Shown here one piece after another: positions 1 through 10,100 of a stretch of DNA of 64,000 nt. A program made the translations under genes and the position numbers. Position 1 is the stretch's first letter; the number at the start of each line of letters is the position of its first letter. The notes beneath the pieces are model-generated. The model was not told where the DNA came from. It did not search any database and saw only the letters and a program-made list of their open reading frames with translations. This DNA is from Rhizomicrobium sp. (GTDB lineage Bacteria > Pseudomonadota > Alphaproteobacteria > Micropepsales > Micropepsaceae): assembly GCA_037200385.1 (NCBI GenBank), contig JBBCGL010000001.1, forward strand, positions 1-64,000. Reading direction: 5' to 3'.

Positions 1-675
1 ATGAGCGCGCCGAAGGATGTCGTGGGTATCGGGAACGGACGCCGGCAAGGCCGCAGCGAGCGGACGCGCCGGAAGATCAAGGCGGCAACCATCGCGCTGC
101 TGAACAGCCAGAACTATTTCGACATGACGATCACCGATATCTGCCGCGGGGCAGGGGTGGCGACCGGCGGCTTTTACTTCCACTACGACAAGAAGGCCGA
201 TCTCATCGAGGAGGTCGTGCGCGAGCACAATGCGAGCTTCTGGGCGGCTTTGATGACGGCGCTCGACTATCGCGATCTCTACAGCGCCATATTCGCCGCC
301 AGCACGGCGCTCGTGCGCGCCTATTATGACTCGCCGGGTCTGGTGCGCTGCTTCAACCAGCTCGCGATGATCGACCGCGTCTATGTCAAGCTGTGGGATG
401 ACGCGGCGACGGTATGGGCCGCCCGGCTGGACGACATGGCGGCGGCCGGTGCGGCGACCGGCCGCCCCGAGGGCGCCAGCGCCTATGGCCTGCTCAGCTT
501 CGCCGACCTTTTCCTTTTCGAGCTTTTCATCGAGAAGGAGCCCGGGCTGGTCGCGTCGGCCGGAGGCACCGACGAGGTGACGGAGAATCTCGCCGTTCTC
601 TGGTATCGCGCGCTCACGGGCCGTTCGCCCGTCCCGGCGCGGCTGGCGTTGCCGAATCGCAACGTCGGCGTCTGA
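1..675 (+). CDS. TetR/AcrR-family transcriptional regulator
   Basis: The 224-aa protein has an N-terminal TetR helix-turn-helix at about residues 20-70 (RTRRKIKAATIALL, then ITDICRGAGVATGGFYFHY, the usual recognition helix with GxFYxHF-like ending) and a variable C-terminal ligand-binding half. The ATG is the first base of the window, so an upstream start cannot be excluded, but a basic tail before the HTH is normal for the family. It stands 96 bp upstream of a TonB receptor gene on the same strand, and palindromes lie in that gap. It probably represses the receptor and hydrolase genes in response to their substrate. The ligand is unknown. Confidence 0.9.
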   Translation: MSAPKDVVGIGNGRRQGRSERTRRKIKAATIALLNSQNYFDMTITDICRGAGVATGGFYFHYDKKADLIEEVVREHNASFWAALMTALDYRDLYSAIFAASTALVRAYYDSPGLVRCFNQLAMIDRVYVKLWDDAATVWAARLDDMAAAGAATGRPEGASAYGLLSFADLFLFELFIEKEPGLVASAGGTDEVTENLAVLWYRALTGRSPVPARLALPNRNVGV

Positions 676-710
676 TCGCTCTTGTGCCGTTTGACTCCCC
701 CTAAAAAACA

Positions 711-745
711 GAATTAGAATTCGGTTTATGGTCAGTCTGATGACC
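711..745. promoter_or_regulatory. Two small inverted repeats, candidate TetR operator
   Basis: GAATT-AG-AATTC (711-722) and GGTCA-N6-TGACC (730-745) lie in the 96-bp gap between the TetR gene and the TonB receptor. Paired arms in this position are typical of TetR-family operators. The assignment to the adjacent regulator is inferred from position only. Confidence 0.45.
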
Positions 746-771
746 GAGTTGCGTCATTTTTGGGGGCATCG

Positions 772-2925
772 ATGCGGGCTAGGGCATATCGCGGACTTTC
801 GACGGGGCGTCTGGCATGCGCCCTTCTGGCCGGCGCGGCGGCCGTGCCGCTGGCGACGCCGGCCTTTGCCGACGCCGCGGCGCCGGTCGACAAGGTCGAG
901 ACGGTGGTGGTGACGGCGGAAAAGCGGCCGGAAGCGCTCCAGTCGGCGCCGGTTGCGATCACGGCGCTCACCGGCGCGAAGATGGAGCAGATGGGCGGCT
1001 CCGACCTCTCCGATTTCGCGGGCGCGATCCCGGGCCTGTCGTTCCAGAACGACCGCGCGGGCGAGAACCGCACGACCATCCGCGGCATCTCCGAGATCGG
1101 CGGCACCGCGCCGTCGGTCGGCATCTATATCGACGAAATCCCGGTTACCGCCTTCACGGGCGAGCAGATCAACCTCAAATCCTTCGACGTCGACCGTATC
1201 GAGGTGCTGCGTGGGCCGCAGGGAACGCTGTACGGCGAAGGCTCGGAGGGCGGCACGATCCGCGTCGTCACCAACAAGCCCGACGCCTCCGGCTTTTCGG
1301 CCGGCCTGCGCGCGACCGTCTCCGACACCGACCATGGCGGCGCGAATGGCGACGTGGCCGGCATGGTCAACATCCCCATCATCGACGACGTGCTCGCGCT
1401 GCGTGCCGTCGCGCTGTGGTCGGATTACGACGGCTGGACGACCAATCCCGACATCGGTGCGACGCATTACAACAAGAACACGAGCTCGACGGTGCGCTTC
1501 GCGCTGCGCTTCACGCCCGACCCGAAATGGACGATCGACGCGAGCTACATCCATCAATACTCGCGGTCGGACGGGCCAAGCGTCAGCGACCTCGATTATG
1601 TCTACGCCGCGCCGACGGCCGAGCCGCGCAACGACAAGGTGGACATCTACAATCTGACCGTGGCGCGCGACCTGGATTTCGCGACGTTGACCTCGGCGAC
1701 GGGCTATTTCGTCCGCAGCTCGTTCAGCCGCAACGATTTCTCGACCGAGGCGCCGCTGGCGAGCTTCATCTTCGGGACGCCGATCGACACGGTCGCCATC
1801 CTGCGCCCGAACGACCAGAAGGTGTTCACCGAAGAGCTGCGCTTGGTGTCGAATGGCGACGGCCCGTTCCAGTGGACGCTGGGCGGCTTCTACGACAACA
1901 ACTACCTGTTCATCGCGAATTCCACCGTCACGTCGCCGGCCGAGCCCGGGGTGTTCGACCTCGAGGTCGGCGACACCTCGCGGCAATATGCGGTGTTCGG
2001 CGAGGCGAGCTATGCGATCACCGACGCCCTGCATGTGACGGGCGGCCTGCGCTATTTCGAGCAGGACCGCGACACCAAGGCGAGCGTGAGCGGCGTGGTG
2101 CCGCTCCTCTTCACCGGCGTGAACTTCACCGACCTTTCGCAGAAGGCGTCGGTCTCGCATGTCACCGAGAAGGTGTCGGTGAGCTACGACGTGTCCGACA
2201 AGGCGCTGGTCTATGCGACGGCGTCGAGCGGTTTCCGCGCCGGCGATATCAATCCATACGCCTTCATGTTCCCCGGCGCGCCGACGAGCTTCGGGCCCGA
2301 AAGCCTGTGGAACTACGAGATCGGCGCCAAGACGAGCTGGTTCGACGACCGGCTCGTGGCCGACGGCGATCTTTTCTATATCGACTGGAGCGACCTGATC
2401 GTCGATGCGGCGACGCCGAACCCGCTGTTCGGCTATTCGTTCAACGCCGGCAAGGCGCATAGCCAGGGCATCGAGCTCGAACTCACCGCGATCCCGGTCG
2501 AGGGGCTGGAACTCTCGCTGGGCGAGACCTATACCGAAGCCACGCTCGACAGCGTGAAGCCCGGCGCGGCGGCGACCGCCGGCTCGACCTTGCCCTTCGT
2601 GCCGTGGTTCAAGACCTCCGGCAGCGCGCAATATACCTTCCCGCTGTTCGGCACCGGCTTTGCCGGCCGCGTGCGGGCCGACGTGTTCAGCAATTCCGGC
2701 ACGTATTCGCTCATCTCGAACGCGCCATACTCGGTCTCGGAGGGCTATACGCAGGTGAACCTGCGGGCGGGCGTGGTCGGCGACGACTGGGACCTCATGC
2801 TGTTCGCCGACAATGTGGGCGACACGAAAGGCGAGTTGAGCGCATCGCAGAGCGAGACGGGAACCGACCAGTGGGTGCTCATCCGCCCCCGTACGATCGG
2901 CCTGACCCTGAACAAGCACTTCTAG
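772..2925 (+). CDS. TonB-dependent outer-membrane receptor
   Basis: The 717-aa protein starts with a signal peptide (arginine-rich n-region, hydrophobic core, cleavage near AFA-DA). The TonB-box-like segment KVETVVVTAEKRPE follows, then the plug domain (IRGISEIGG, IEVLRGPQGTLYGEG, roughly residues 50-170), then the 22-strand barrel ending in an aromatic residue (LNKHF), as outer-membrane barrels do. The ATG at 772 is preferred over an in-frame TTG at 760 because it gives a clean signal peptide. The gene follows a TetR regulator and precedes two hydrolases, so it probably imports the product or substrate of these enzymes across the outer membrane. The plug is of the sphingomonad/Caulobacter type that often takes up plant-derived or aromatic compounds rather than iron chelates; the substrate cannot be read. 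Confidence 0.93.
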   Translation: MRARAYRGLSTGRLACALLAGAAAVPLATPAFADAAAPVDKVETVVVTAEKRPEALQSAPVAITALTGAKMEQMGGSDLSDFAGAIPGLSFQNDRAGENRTTIRGISEIGGTAPSVGIYIDEIPVTAFTGEQINLKSFDVDRIEVLRGPQGTLYGEGSEGGTIRVVTNKPDASGFSAGLRATVSDTDHGGANGDVAGMVNIPIIDDVLALRAVALWSDYDGWTTNPDIGATHYNKNTSSTVRFALRFTPDPKWTIDASYIHQYSRSDGPSVSDLDYVYAAPTAEPRNDKVDIYNLTVARDLDFATLTSATGYFVRSSFSRNDFSTEAPLASFIFGTPIDTVAILRPNDQKVFTEELRLVSNGDGPFQWTLGGFYDNNYLFIANSTVTSPAEPGVFDLEVGDTSRQYAVFGEASYAITDALHVTGGLRYFEQDRDTKASVSGVVPLLFTGVNFTDLSQKASVSHVTEKVSVSYDVSDKALVYATASSGFRAGDINPYAFMFPGAPTSFGPESLWNYEIGAKTSWFDDRLVADGDLFYIDWSDLIVDAATPNPLFGYSFNAGKAHSQGIELELTAIPVEGLELSLGETYTEATLDSVKPGAAATAGSTLPFVPWFKTSGSAQYTFPLFGTGFAGRVRADVFSNSGTYSLISNAPYSVSEGYTQVNLRAGVVGDDWDLMLFADNVGDTKGELSASQSETGTDQWVLIRPRTIGLTLNKHF

Positions 2926-2980
2926 CCGTGGCGGGCGCGGGGCTATCCTGTCTGCGCTGCCGGTCTCGCGGGAGGGTGTG

Positions 2981-4933
2981 ATGCGCGCAACCTGGCGCCT
3001 GCTGTTCGGCGTCCTGCTGGCATGGACCGTGACGGGCGCAGCGACGGCCGCCGGCCAGGCCGCCGCGCCGGCGCTCGATCCCAAGGCCGTCGGCGCCTGG
3101 ATGGATTCCTATTTCGGCGGCGTCATGGCCAAGACGCATATTCCCGGCGCCATCCTGGTCGTGGTCGATCATGGCCGCATCGTCGTGCTCAAGGGCTATG
3201 GCGTGACGGGGATCGGCGGCAAGACGATCGATCCGCAAACGACGCTCTTTCGCCTCGGTTCGATCACCAAGACGTTGACCGCGATCGCCGCGACGCAGAT
3301 GATCGGCGAACACCGGATCGACCCGGCTGAGGATGTCAATCGCGACCTCACGCAGATCCAGGTCCCCGATAGGTTCGGGCCGGTCACCATCGGAAATCTC
3401 CTGCTGCATGAAGGCGGTTTCGGCGCCGAGCTGCGCGGCGTCGACGCGCCGACCAACCGTGGCGCGGACATCTCGCCGGCGGAGATGCAGCGCCTGCTGG
3501 TGCCGCGCGTGCGTCCGCCCGGCGCATACATGGCTTATGACAACAATGGTTGGGGTGTGCTCGGCCTGGCGCTCGCCAACGTCAGCCATGAGAGCTACCG
3601 CGACCTGATCGACCGGCGGATATTCCGTCCGCTGGGCATGACGCATGCGGTGATCGGCGTGCCGGATTCGCGGATGGCGACGGTCATCGAGGAACACTAT
3701 GTGATGCCGGACGGCACGGTGCGCCGCATCCCACACCAATTGCTCAAGCCGATGGAGCAGGGCGCCGGCGACGCGTCGGCGACCGGCGCGGACATGGCGC
3801 GCTATATGACCGCGCTGCTGCAGGGCGGTCGGATCGACGGCAAGCGTATCCTGACGCCGGCGCAGTTCGCGGCGCTGACGGATTTCGATGCGCACCGCAT
3901 CCATCCGATGCTGCCGGGCTATGGCCGCGCCTTCTACGAGGATCGCGAGGCCGGGCATGACGCGATCCGCCACGATGGCGGCATGGCCGGCTCGGCATCG
4001 TCGATGGTGCTTTATCCCGCCGAGCAGGTCGGCGTGTTCTTCGCGATCAATGCGCGGCCGTTCAATCCGTTCGACGGCGAGACGCTGACCGGCGTCGCCA
4101 CCGGCATAAGGATGTTCCTGTTCGATCCAAGGCCGAAAGTGTCGCTGGACGATTTCCTGCGCCTGCTCAAGATCCATGAGGCGTTCGCGAGGAAATTCCT
4201 GCCGCCCGCGCCGCCGGAAGCCGTGCGCACGCAGGGCATCCACCGCCTGAGCGATGCGGAGATCGCCGCGCTCGCCGGCACCTATGTCTCGACGCCATCG
4301 CAGTTCGCGAGCTTCGTCGGCAATCTGCAGGTGCGCCTGATCGAGGGTCTCGCCGTGGCGCCCGCGGGCCATGGCGATATGCGGATCGGCGGCAAACTCT
4401 ACCGCCAGATCCAACCGGGCCTGTTCGAGGATCCGCAGACGCATCTGCGCGAGGCGTTCCGTGTCACGCGCTATGGCGCGTTCATGGGACCGGCGGCGTT
4501 GTGGATCATGCGCCGCGTCGCCTGGTACGACACGCCGCTGCTGGTCGTGCTGCCGCTGATCCTGCTGCCGCTTTTCCTGCTGTTCGCGGCGTTCTATGGC
4601 CTTGGGCGCAATCCGGTCTATCGCCGATTGGGTGTCGTTGCGGCGTCGCTTGCCCTGGTCTATGCCGTCTGCCTGTTCTGTGAAGGGCAGTATGCAACCT
4701 ACGCCGTGGTGGCGAACCGGATGTGGCTGGCGTTTGTCTGGCGGGCGATCCTGCAGCTCGCGATCCTCGGCCTTGCCCTATGGCCGGTGCTGCTGCTCCT
4801 GCGCTGGCGGACGGCACCGCCGGCGCGGACGGGCGGTGGCATCGCGGCGGCATTGCATTTCGGCCTGATGGCGCTGTGCAGCTGGGCGCTGGTGCTGCTG
4901 GCGGGATATTGGAATCTGCTGGGCAGGCTATGA
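2981..4933 (+). CDS. Beta-lactamase-family serine hydrolase with C-terminal membrane domain
   Basis: The 650-aa protein has a signal peptide followed by a class C beta-lactamase/esterase fold. The catalytic SxxK is SITK (S94-K97), the second motif is YDN (Y187-N189), and an HDGG segment stands where the family has its third H/K-x-G motif. The last ~140 residues contain several hydrophobic segments, so the enzyme is probably tethered to the inner membrane with its hydrolase domain in the periplasm. The ATG at 2981 has GGAGG five bases upstream; a GTG at 2978 is less likely. It overlaps the next hydrolase by 4 bp (ATGA), so the two are translationally coupled. Members of this family cleave esters, amides or D-amino-acid peptides; the substrate is not evident. 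A true beta-lactamase is unlikely given the size and membrane domain. Confidence 0.88.
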   Translation: MRATWRLLFGVLLAWTVTGAATAAGQAAAPALDPKAVGAWMDSYFGGVMAKTHIPGAILVVVDHGRIVVLKGYGVTGIGGKTIDPQTTLFRLGSITKTLTAIAATQMIGEHRIDPAEDVNRDLTQIQVPDRFGPVTIGNLLLHEGGFGAELRGVDAPTNRGADISPAEMQRLLVPRVRPPGAYMAYDNNGWGVLGLALANVSHESYRDLIDRRIFRPLGMTHAVIGVPDSRMATVIEEHYVMPDGTVRRIPHQLLKPMEQGAGDASATGADMARYMTALLQGGRIDGKRILTPAQFAALTDFDAHRIHPMLPGYGRAFYEDREAGHDAIRHDGGMAGSASSMVLYPAEQVGVFFAINARPFNPFDGETLTGVATGIRMFLFDPRPKVSLDDFLRLLKIHEAFARKFLPPAPPEAVRTQGIHRLSDAEIAALAGTYVSTPSQFASFVGNLQVRLIEGLAVAPAGHGDMRIGGKLYRQIQPGLFEDPQTHLREAFRVTRYGAFMGPAALWIMRRVAWYDTPLLVVLPLILLPLFLLFAAFYGLGRNPVYRRLGVVAASLALVYAVCLFCEGQYATYAVVANRMWLAFVWRAILQLAILGLALWPVLLLLRWRTAPPARTGGGIAAALHFGLMALCSWALVLLAGYWNLLGRL

Positions 4934-6654
4934 CGAAGCGCCTTGTCGCCGCCGCGCTCGCGGCTTTGATCGTCGGCGCTGCCGCGCCGGCCGAGCCGGA
5001 ACGGCATGCGCTCGCGATAACGATGCCGGACACGGTGAACCTGGCGGCCGACGTCATCCTGCCGGTGGCGCGCCCGGCGCCCGCAATCCTGGTGATGACG
5101 CCCTATGGCCGCCGCTCGCGGCTCGGCAAAGGCGCGATCGGCGCGTTCACGGCCGCCGGCTTTGCGCTCGTCTTCGTCGACACGCGCGGCACCGGCGCGT
5201 CGCAGGGACACATCGACATGGTGTTCTCGCCGGAGGAGCGCGGCGATATCGCAGCGATCCTGTCCTGGATCGCGGCGCAGCCCTGGTCGAACAAGCGCGT
5301 GGTGACCACAGGCGTCTCATACGACGCCAACCTGGCGGCGCTCGCCGTCGCGTCGGGCAGTCCGGTCGTCGTGGGCGCGGTGCCGCGCTTTATCGACTTC
5401 GACACCTATCGCGATCTCGCCGTGCCGGGTGGCGTGCGCAACGAGATGCTGCTTCGCCAATGGGGCGCGTTGACCGGCGCGCTCAACAGCGGCGGACCGT
5501 GCCTGATCGACGCGTCGCGCTGCGCAGCGATGGAGAATCTGGCGCCGCTGGACGGCGACACGGACTTCAGCCTGCTGCGCGCGGCGCTGCATGATCACCA
5601 GAAAGATTGGAACGCGACCGTCGGCACCGCCCGTTACGACTTCGAAGACGATCTCGTGCCATCGGGCCGGCCGTTGCGTGACGGGTTTCTGTCTTCGCAG
5701 GTCGCAAGGCTGCGTGCGTCGCCCGTTCCGGTGCAGCTCTGGGGCAGCTGGTTCGACGCGGCGACGGCCGACAGCGCGCTCGCCTGGTATGCCGCCGCGC
5801 CGTCGGCGCCGATCTCGCTCTATCTCGGCGCCTGGACGCATGGCGGCGGCCAGCGCGTCGATCCCTTCCTGCCGTCGCCGGCGGAGGATGAGCCAGGTGC
5901 GCCGGTGCCGCCGCAGGTCTTCCTGGATTTCGCGCAACGCGCGGCGAGCGGGACCGGCACGCCGGCGCGCGGGATCACTTATTATACAGGCGGCGCTGCG
6001 GTCTGGCGCAAGACGGAGGCCTGGCCACCGGCGGGAATCGTGCCGGTGCGCCGGTATCTCGGCGCGCAGAACACGCTTCGCGACCGGGCGGACGGCGTGA
6101 ATGGCACCGACATCTATCGCACCGACTACGACGCGAGCACGGGCACGACCAATCGTTGGACGACGCAGATGGGTGGCGGGCCCGTCGCCTATGGCGATCG
6201 AGCGGCCGCCGATCGCCATCTTCTGACCTACACCTCCGCGCCGCTCGATCACGCGATCGAGGTGACGGGCGCCGCGACGGTCGGGCTGCGCCTGGCATCG
6301 ACGCACCCCGACGGCGCGGTGTTCGCCTATCTCGAAGCCGTGTCGCCGGAAGGAAAGGTGATCTACTTGTCCGAGGGCGATCTGCGACTGGCGCTGCGCG
6401 GCGGCGCCGATCCGTTTAGCCCCTCCTTCCTGCGTGCCGACACCTCGCTGCTGACGCCGGACCGTGCGATCGAGATCGCGATCCGCCTGCACAACGTCTC
6501 GGCGGTGGTGCCGAAGGGCTATCGCCTGCGGCTCGCGCTGGCGGGGGCCGACCGCGACACGTTCGGCCGTTATCCGCCGGATGGTGATCCGACATGGACG
6601 CTGTTCCGCGCGACGTCCTACATCGACATCCCGCAGGCGGCGTGGACGCGATGA
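4930..6654 (+). CDS. CocE/NonD-type (peptidase S15) alpha/beta hydrolase
   Basis: The 574-aa protein has a short signal peptide and the S15/CocE layout. An N-terminal alpha/beta-hydrolase domain carries the nucleophile motif GVSYDAN (S130), then SWFDAA (likely the acid) and AWTHGG (likely the catalytic His). A C-terminal jelly-roll domain (PLDHAIEVTG, YRLRLALAGAD) follows, as in cocaine esterase and X-Pro dipeptidyl peptidases. The usual GxSYGG has become GVSYDA, a mild deviation. The start is set by the ATGA overlap with the upstream serine hydrolase. Together with that gene and the TonB receptor it suggests uptake and stepwise hydrolysis of an ester or amide substrate. Confidence 0.88.
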   Translation: MTKRLVAAALAALIVGAAAPAEPERHALAITMPDTVNLAADVILPVARPAPAILVMTPYGRRSRLGKGAIGAFTAAGFALVFVDTRGTGASQGHIDMVFSPEERGDIAAILSWIAAQPWSNKRVVTTGVSYDANLAALAVASGSPVVVGAVPRFIDFDTYRDLAVPGGVRNEMLLRQWGALTGALNSGGPCLIDASRCAAMENLAPLDGDTDFSLLRAALHDHQKDWNATVGTARYDFEDDLVPSGRPLRDGFLSSQVARLRASPVPVQLWGSWFDAATADSALAWYAAAPSAPISLYLGAWTHGGGQRVDPFLPSPAEDEPGAPVPPQVFLDFAQRAASGTGTPARGITYYTGGAAVWRKTEAWPPAGIVPVRRYLGAQNTLRDRADGVNGTDIYRTDYDASTGTTNRWTTQMGGGPVAYGDRAAADRHLLTYTSAPLDHAIEVTGAATVGLRLASTHPDGAVFAYLEAVSPEGKVIYLSEGDLRLALRGGADPFSPSFLRADTSLLTPDRAIEIAIRLHNVSAVVPKGYRLRLALAGADRDTFGRYPPDGDPTWTLFRATSYIDIPQAAWTR

Positions 6655-7161
6655 AGGCGCTGTCCGTGCCGCCGCTGCGATCCATCGCGACGGCGGCGAC
6701 CACGCTTGCGAAACGGCCGGCGTCGCCTCGCGCATGAAGATCCGGAAGGAAAGCCGGGCGCTCAGATGGCGGGCGGGATGAGGCGATCAGCGTGATCTAT
6801 CGCGGCGGATGCCGGACTCGATCTGCGCGCAGGTCGCCGACGTGTTGCCGTCCGGGGCCGGACGGCTGATGAGCCGATCGCGGACGCTTCGTTTTCGTTG
6901 CGATGGCTCTCGCGGCGACGCGAGGCTTGTGCGTTCGGCATCTGCGAATTCCCGTGAATTGCCCGATCGTATCGGTTTTCTCCAGGGGGCACACCGCAAC
7001 GGCAGCCTCACTTGCCGCGCCGGCAACGCATCGGATCGGTTTTCTCCAGTTGGCGCATCGCTTTTCGTTCACATACTTCGACCCGCATCTATGGCGATGT
7101 TCGTCGGCTCGTCATGCGTGGTCCGTGATCGGACTTGCGCAGGGTGGAAGAGAGGTCAGCT
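6655..7161. other. 507-bp non-coding leader region of the TpsA gene with a 15-bp direct repeat
   Basis: No convincing gene is present; the short open frames have no ribosome site or recognisable product. The stretch contains ATCGGTTTTCTCCAG twice (6971-6985 and 7035-7049), exactly 64 bp apart and followed by similar bases (GGGGC, TTGGC). It probably holds the promoter and a long 5' leader of the exoprotein gene. Confidence 0.6.
6971..7049 (+). repeat. Pair of 15-bp direct repeats upstream of the TpsA gene
   Basis: ATCGGTTTTCTCCAG occurs at 6971-6985 and again at 7035-7049, identical in all 15 bases. The 64-bp spacing is about six helical turns, so both copies would face the same side of the DNA, as paired activator sites do. 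The function is unknown. Confidence 0.6.
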
Positions 7162-10100
7162 GTGCGCTTACAAAGCAAATCTTCCCGCCTGTCGCATCGC
7201 GTTGCGGCGCTGACGGCGGCTTTTGCGCTGGTGCACGGCACCGCCTGGGCGGGCGACACACTGCCCAGCGGTGGCCGCTACGTCGCGGGCCACGGCACCA
7301 TCGCCGCTTCCAACGGCAACATGGTCGTCGACCAGACGACCACTCGCGGAATCATCGATTGGAAGGGATTCTCGATCGGCGCCGGCAATTCGATGCAGTT
7401 CAACAACGGCAATGGCGCGACTCTGAACCGCGTGACCGGCGGCAGCCTCTCCTCCATAGAGGGTCGGCTCGGCGCAACCGGCTCGGTCTATGTCATCAAT
7501 CCGCAAGGCGTGGTGATCGGGCCGGGTGGCAAGGTCGTCACCAACGGCTCCTTCGTCGCCGGTACCCGTGGCGTGGACGCGGACACGTTCATGAAAAATG
7601 GTGCGCTGAGCGCGCATGGCGCCTCGGCCGGCGACGTCGCGAACAAAGGTTCGATCGCGTCGGCAAACGGCGACGTCATCCTGTTCGGCCGCAACGCCTC
7701 CAACAGCGGCAGCATCAGCGCGCCCAACGGCACGGCGGGACTCGCCGCCGGCAACACGCTCCTGCTGAGGCCCGCCGACGGCGATCCGCGCATCGCGGTC
7801 TCCGGCGGTACCGGCAGCGTGACGCAGAGCGGCAGCATCGCGGCGGCGCAGGCCGAGCTTGCGGCCGCCAACGGCAATGTCTACGCCATCGCCGGCAATG
7901 GCGGCGCGATCAATGCGACCGGTACGGCGGTACGGGGCGGCCATGTCTGGCTGACGGCAGGCGGGACCGCGCAGGTCTCCGGCACCATCGCGGCCAAGAA
8001 CGCCGACGGCGGCGGCGGCACGGTGGTGGTCGCCGGCCATGACGTGAGCATCGGCGCGACGGCGAGGATCTCCGCGGATGGTGCGCAAGGCGGCACGATC
8101 CTGATCGGCGGCGACCAGGGCGGCGGCAACGATCCCGCGACGAAGCGAGTCAAGGCTCCGGTCGCGCGCGCGCAAACCACGACCGTCGCGGCCGGCGCGC
8201 AGCTCTCTGCCGACGCGGACGGGTCCGGCGCGGGCAATGGCGGCGCGGTCGTCGTGTGGTCCGACATGCATACGGACTTCGAAGGGCTGCTTTCGGCCCG
8301 CGGCGGCGTCGCGGGCGGCGATGGAGGCTTCGCGGAAGTCTCCAGCCACGGTCTCCTCGATTTTCTCGGCGCGACCGATCTGTCGGCCGCGCATGGCACG
8401 GTGGGCAGCCTGCTGCTGGATCCGCACAACGTGACCATCGTCTCGGGGACGGGCGGCACGATCAGCAGCGGCAGCTATGCGCCGACAGTCGACGATTCCC
8501 AGCTCGGCGCGACGACGCTGGCGAATGCGCTGGCGTCGGCGAACGTCACGGTCTCCACCGGCTCGAGCGGATCGCAGGTCGGCAACATAACGGTCAGCGC
8601 CGCGGTGAACTGGACCGGTAACCACAGCCTGACGCTGACCTCGGCTTCCGGTGGTGCCATCGCGGTCAATGCCGCGATCACCGCGACCGGCACAGCGGGC
8701 AGCACCAAGACCATCACGCTGAACGCCGGCACGGGCGGCATCACGACCTCGGCGGCGATCACCACCACGTATAACGGCAGCGGCACGGGCATCACCCTGT
8801 CGACCACCGGCGCGGTCACGGTGGGCGGCGCGCTGACCGCCAACAGCGTGTCCGGCACCGGTATCGCGATCGTCGCGCCGGCCGGCATCGCGATCAACGG
8901 CGCGCTCTCCACGACCAACGGCATCGTGTCGCTCAAGGCGGGCGACAACACGAATACCGCGGCGACGGTGACGGAAAACGCAAGCGGTTCGATCACCGCC
9001 AGCAAGTTGCGCCTGTGGAGCGCCGCGACCGCGCAGGCCAATTCGGGCAGCTTCACGCTGGGCAGCGCGTCGAATGCGATCACCACGCTGGCGGCCTCGG
9101 TCGCGAGCCTCGCCTTCACCAACGACAAGGCGCTGACCGTCGGAACCGTGACGACCACCGGGATCACCGTCGCCGGCGACTCGTCGCTGACCACCACCGT
9201 AGGCGCGATCACCGAAACCAACGCCATCGGCTGGACGACCGCCAACACCTTCACGCTGACCAGCGCCGCCGGCATCGCGCTCAATGCAGCGACGACCGCG
9301 ACCGCCGGCACGCTGGTGCTCAAGCCCACCGGCGCCGTCACGCAGTCCACGACCGCGGCCAACGCCATCAAGGTCGGCAGCCTCGCGATGCTCGGCTCGA
9401 CCGGTTCGAGCTACACGCTCGCCAACACCGGCAACAAGGTCGATACGATCGCGATCAACACCGGCAGCGTGACATTCCAGGATGCGAACGCGCTCACCAT
9501 CGGCACCGTCGGCGGGCAGAGCGGCATCGTCGCGGCCGGCGCCGTCACCATCGGCGACACGGGCGGCATCACGGTCGCGCAGGACATCAGCGAGACGGGC
9601 ACGGGCGCCATCGCGATCACCGCCGACACCGGCCACACCGGCACCGGCACGATCACCTGGGGCGGCACCGGCCAGCGCGCCTTGTCGAGCAATGCGGCGA
9701 TCACGACCTTCGCCAACGGCTATGGCGGCACGACGCCGTCCTTCTCCGGCAGCGGCAGCTTCAACCCCTACACCACGATCTCCACGCTCGCGGGCCTGGA
9801 GAACATCGCGAACAACCTTTCCGGCAGCTACGCGCTGATGGCCGACATCGACGCGAGCGCGGCGGGGGACTTCGCGCCGATCGGCACCGCGGCCGATCCC
9901 TTCACCGGCGCGTTCGACGGCCAGGGCCACGTGATCTCGAACCTCAGCATCGCCGACATCTCGGGCAACGCGGTCGGCCTGTTCGGCGCCATCGGTTCGG
10001 GCGCGAGCATCAGGAACATCGGCATCGTCAGCGGCTCGATCTCGGGCGCGGGTCCGGCCGGCGCCATCGTCGGCGAGAATCTGGGCGGCACGATCGGCAC

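Noticed and set aside
754-3084. 776-aa open frame on the minus strand
   Set aside because: It is antisense to the TonB receptor, is Arg/His/Asp-rich without domains, and reflects GC-rich third-position bias.
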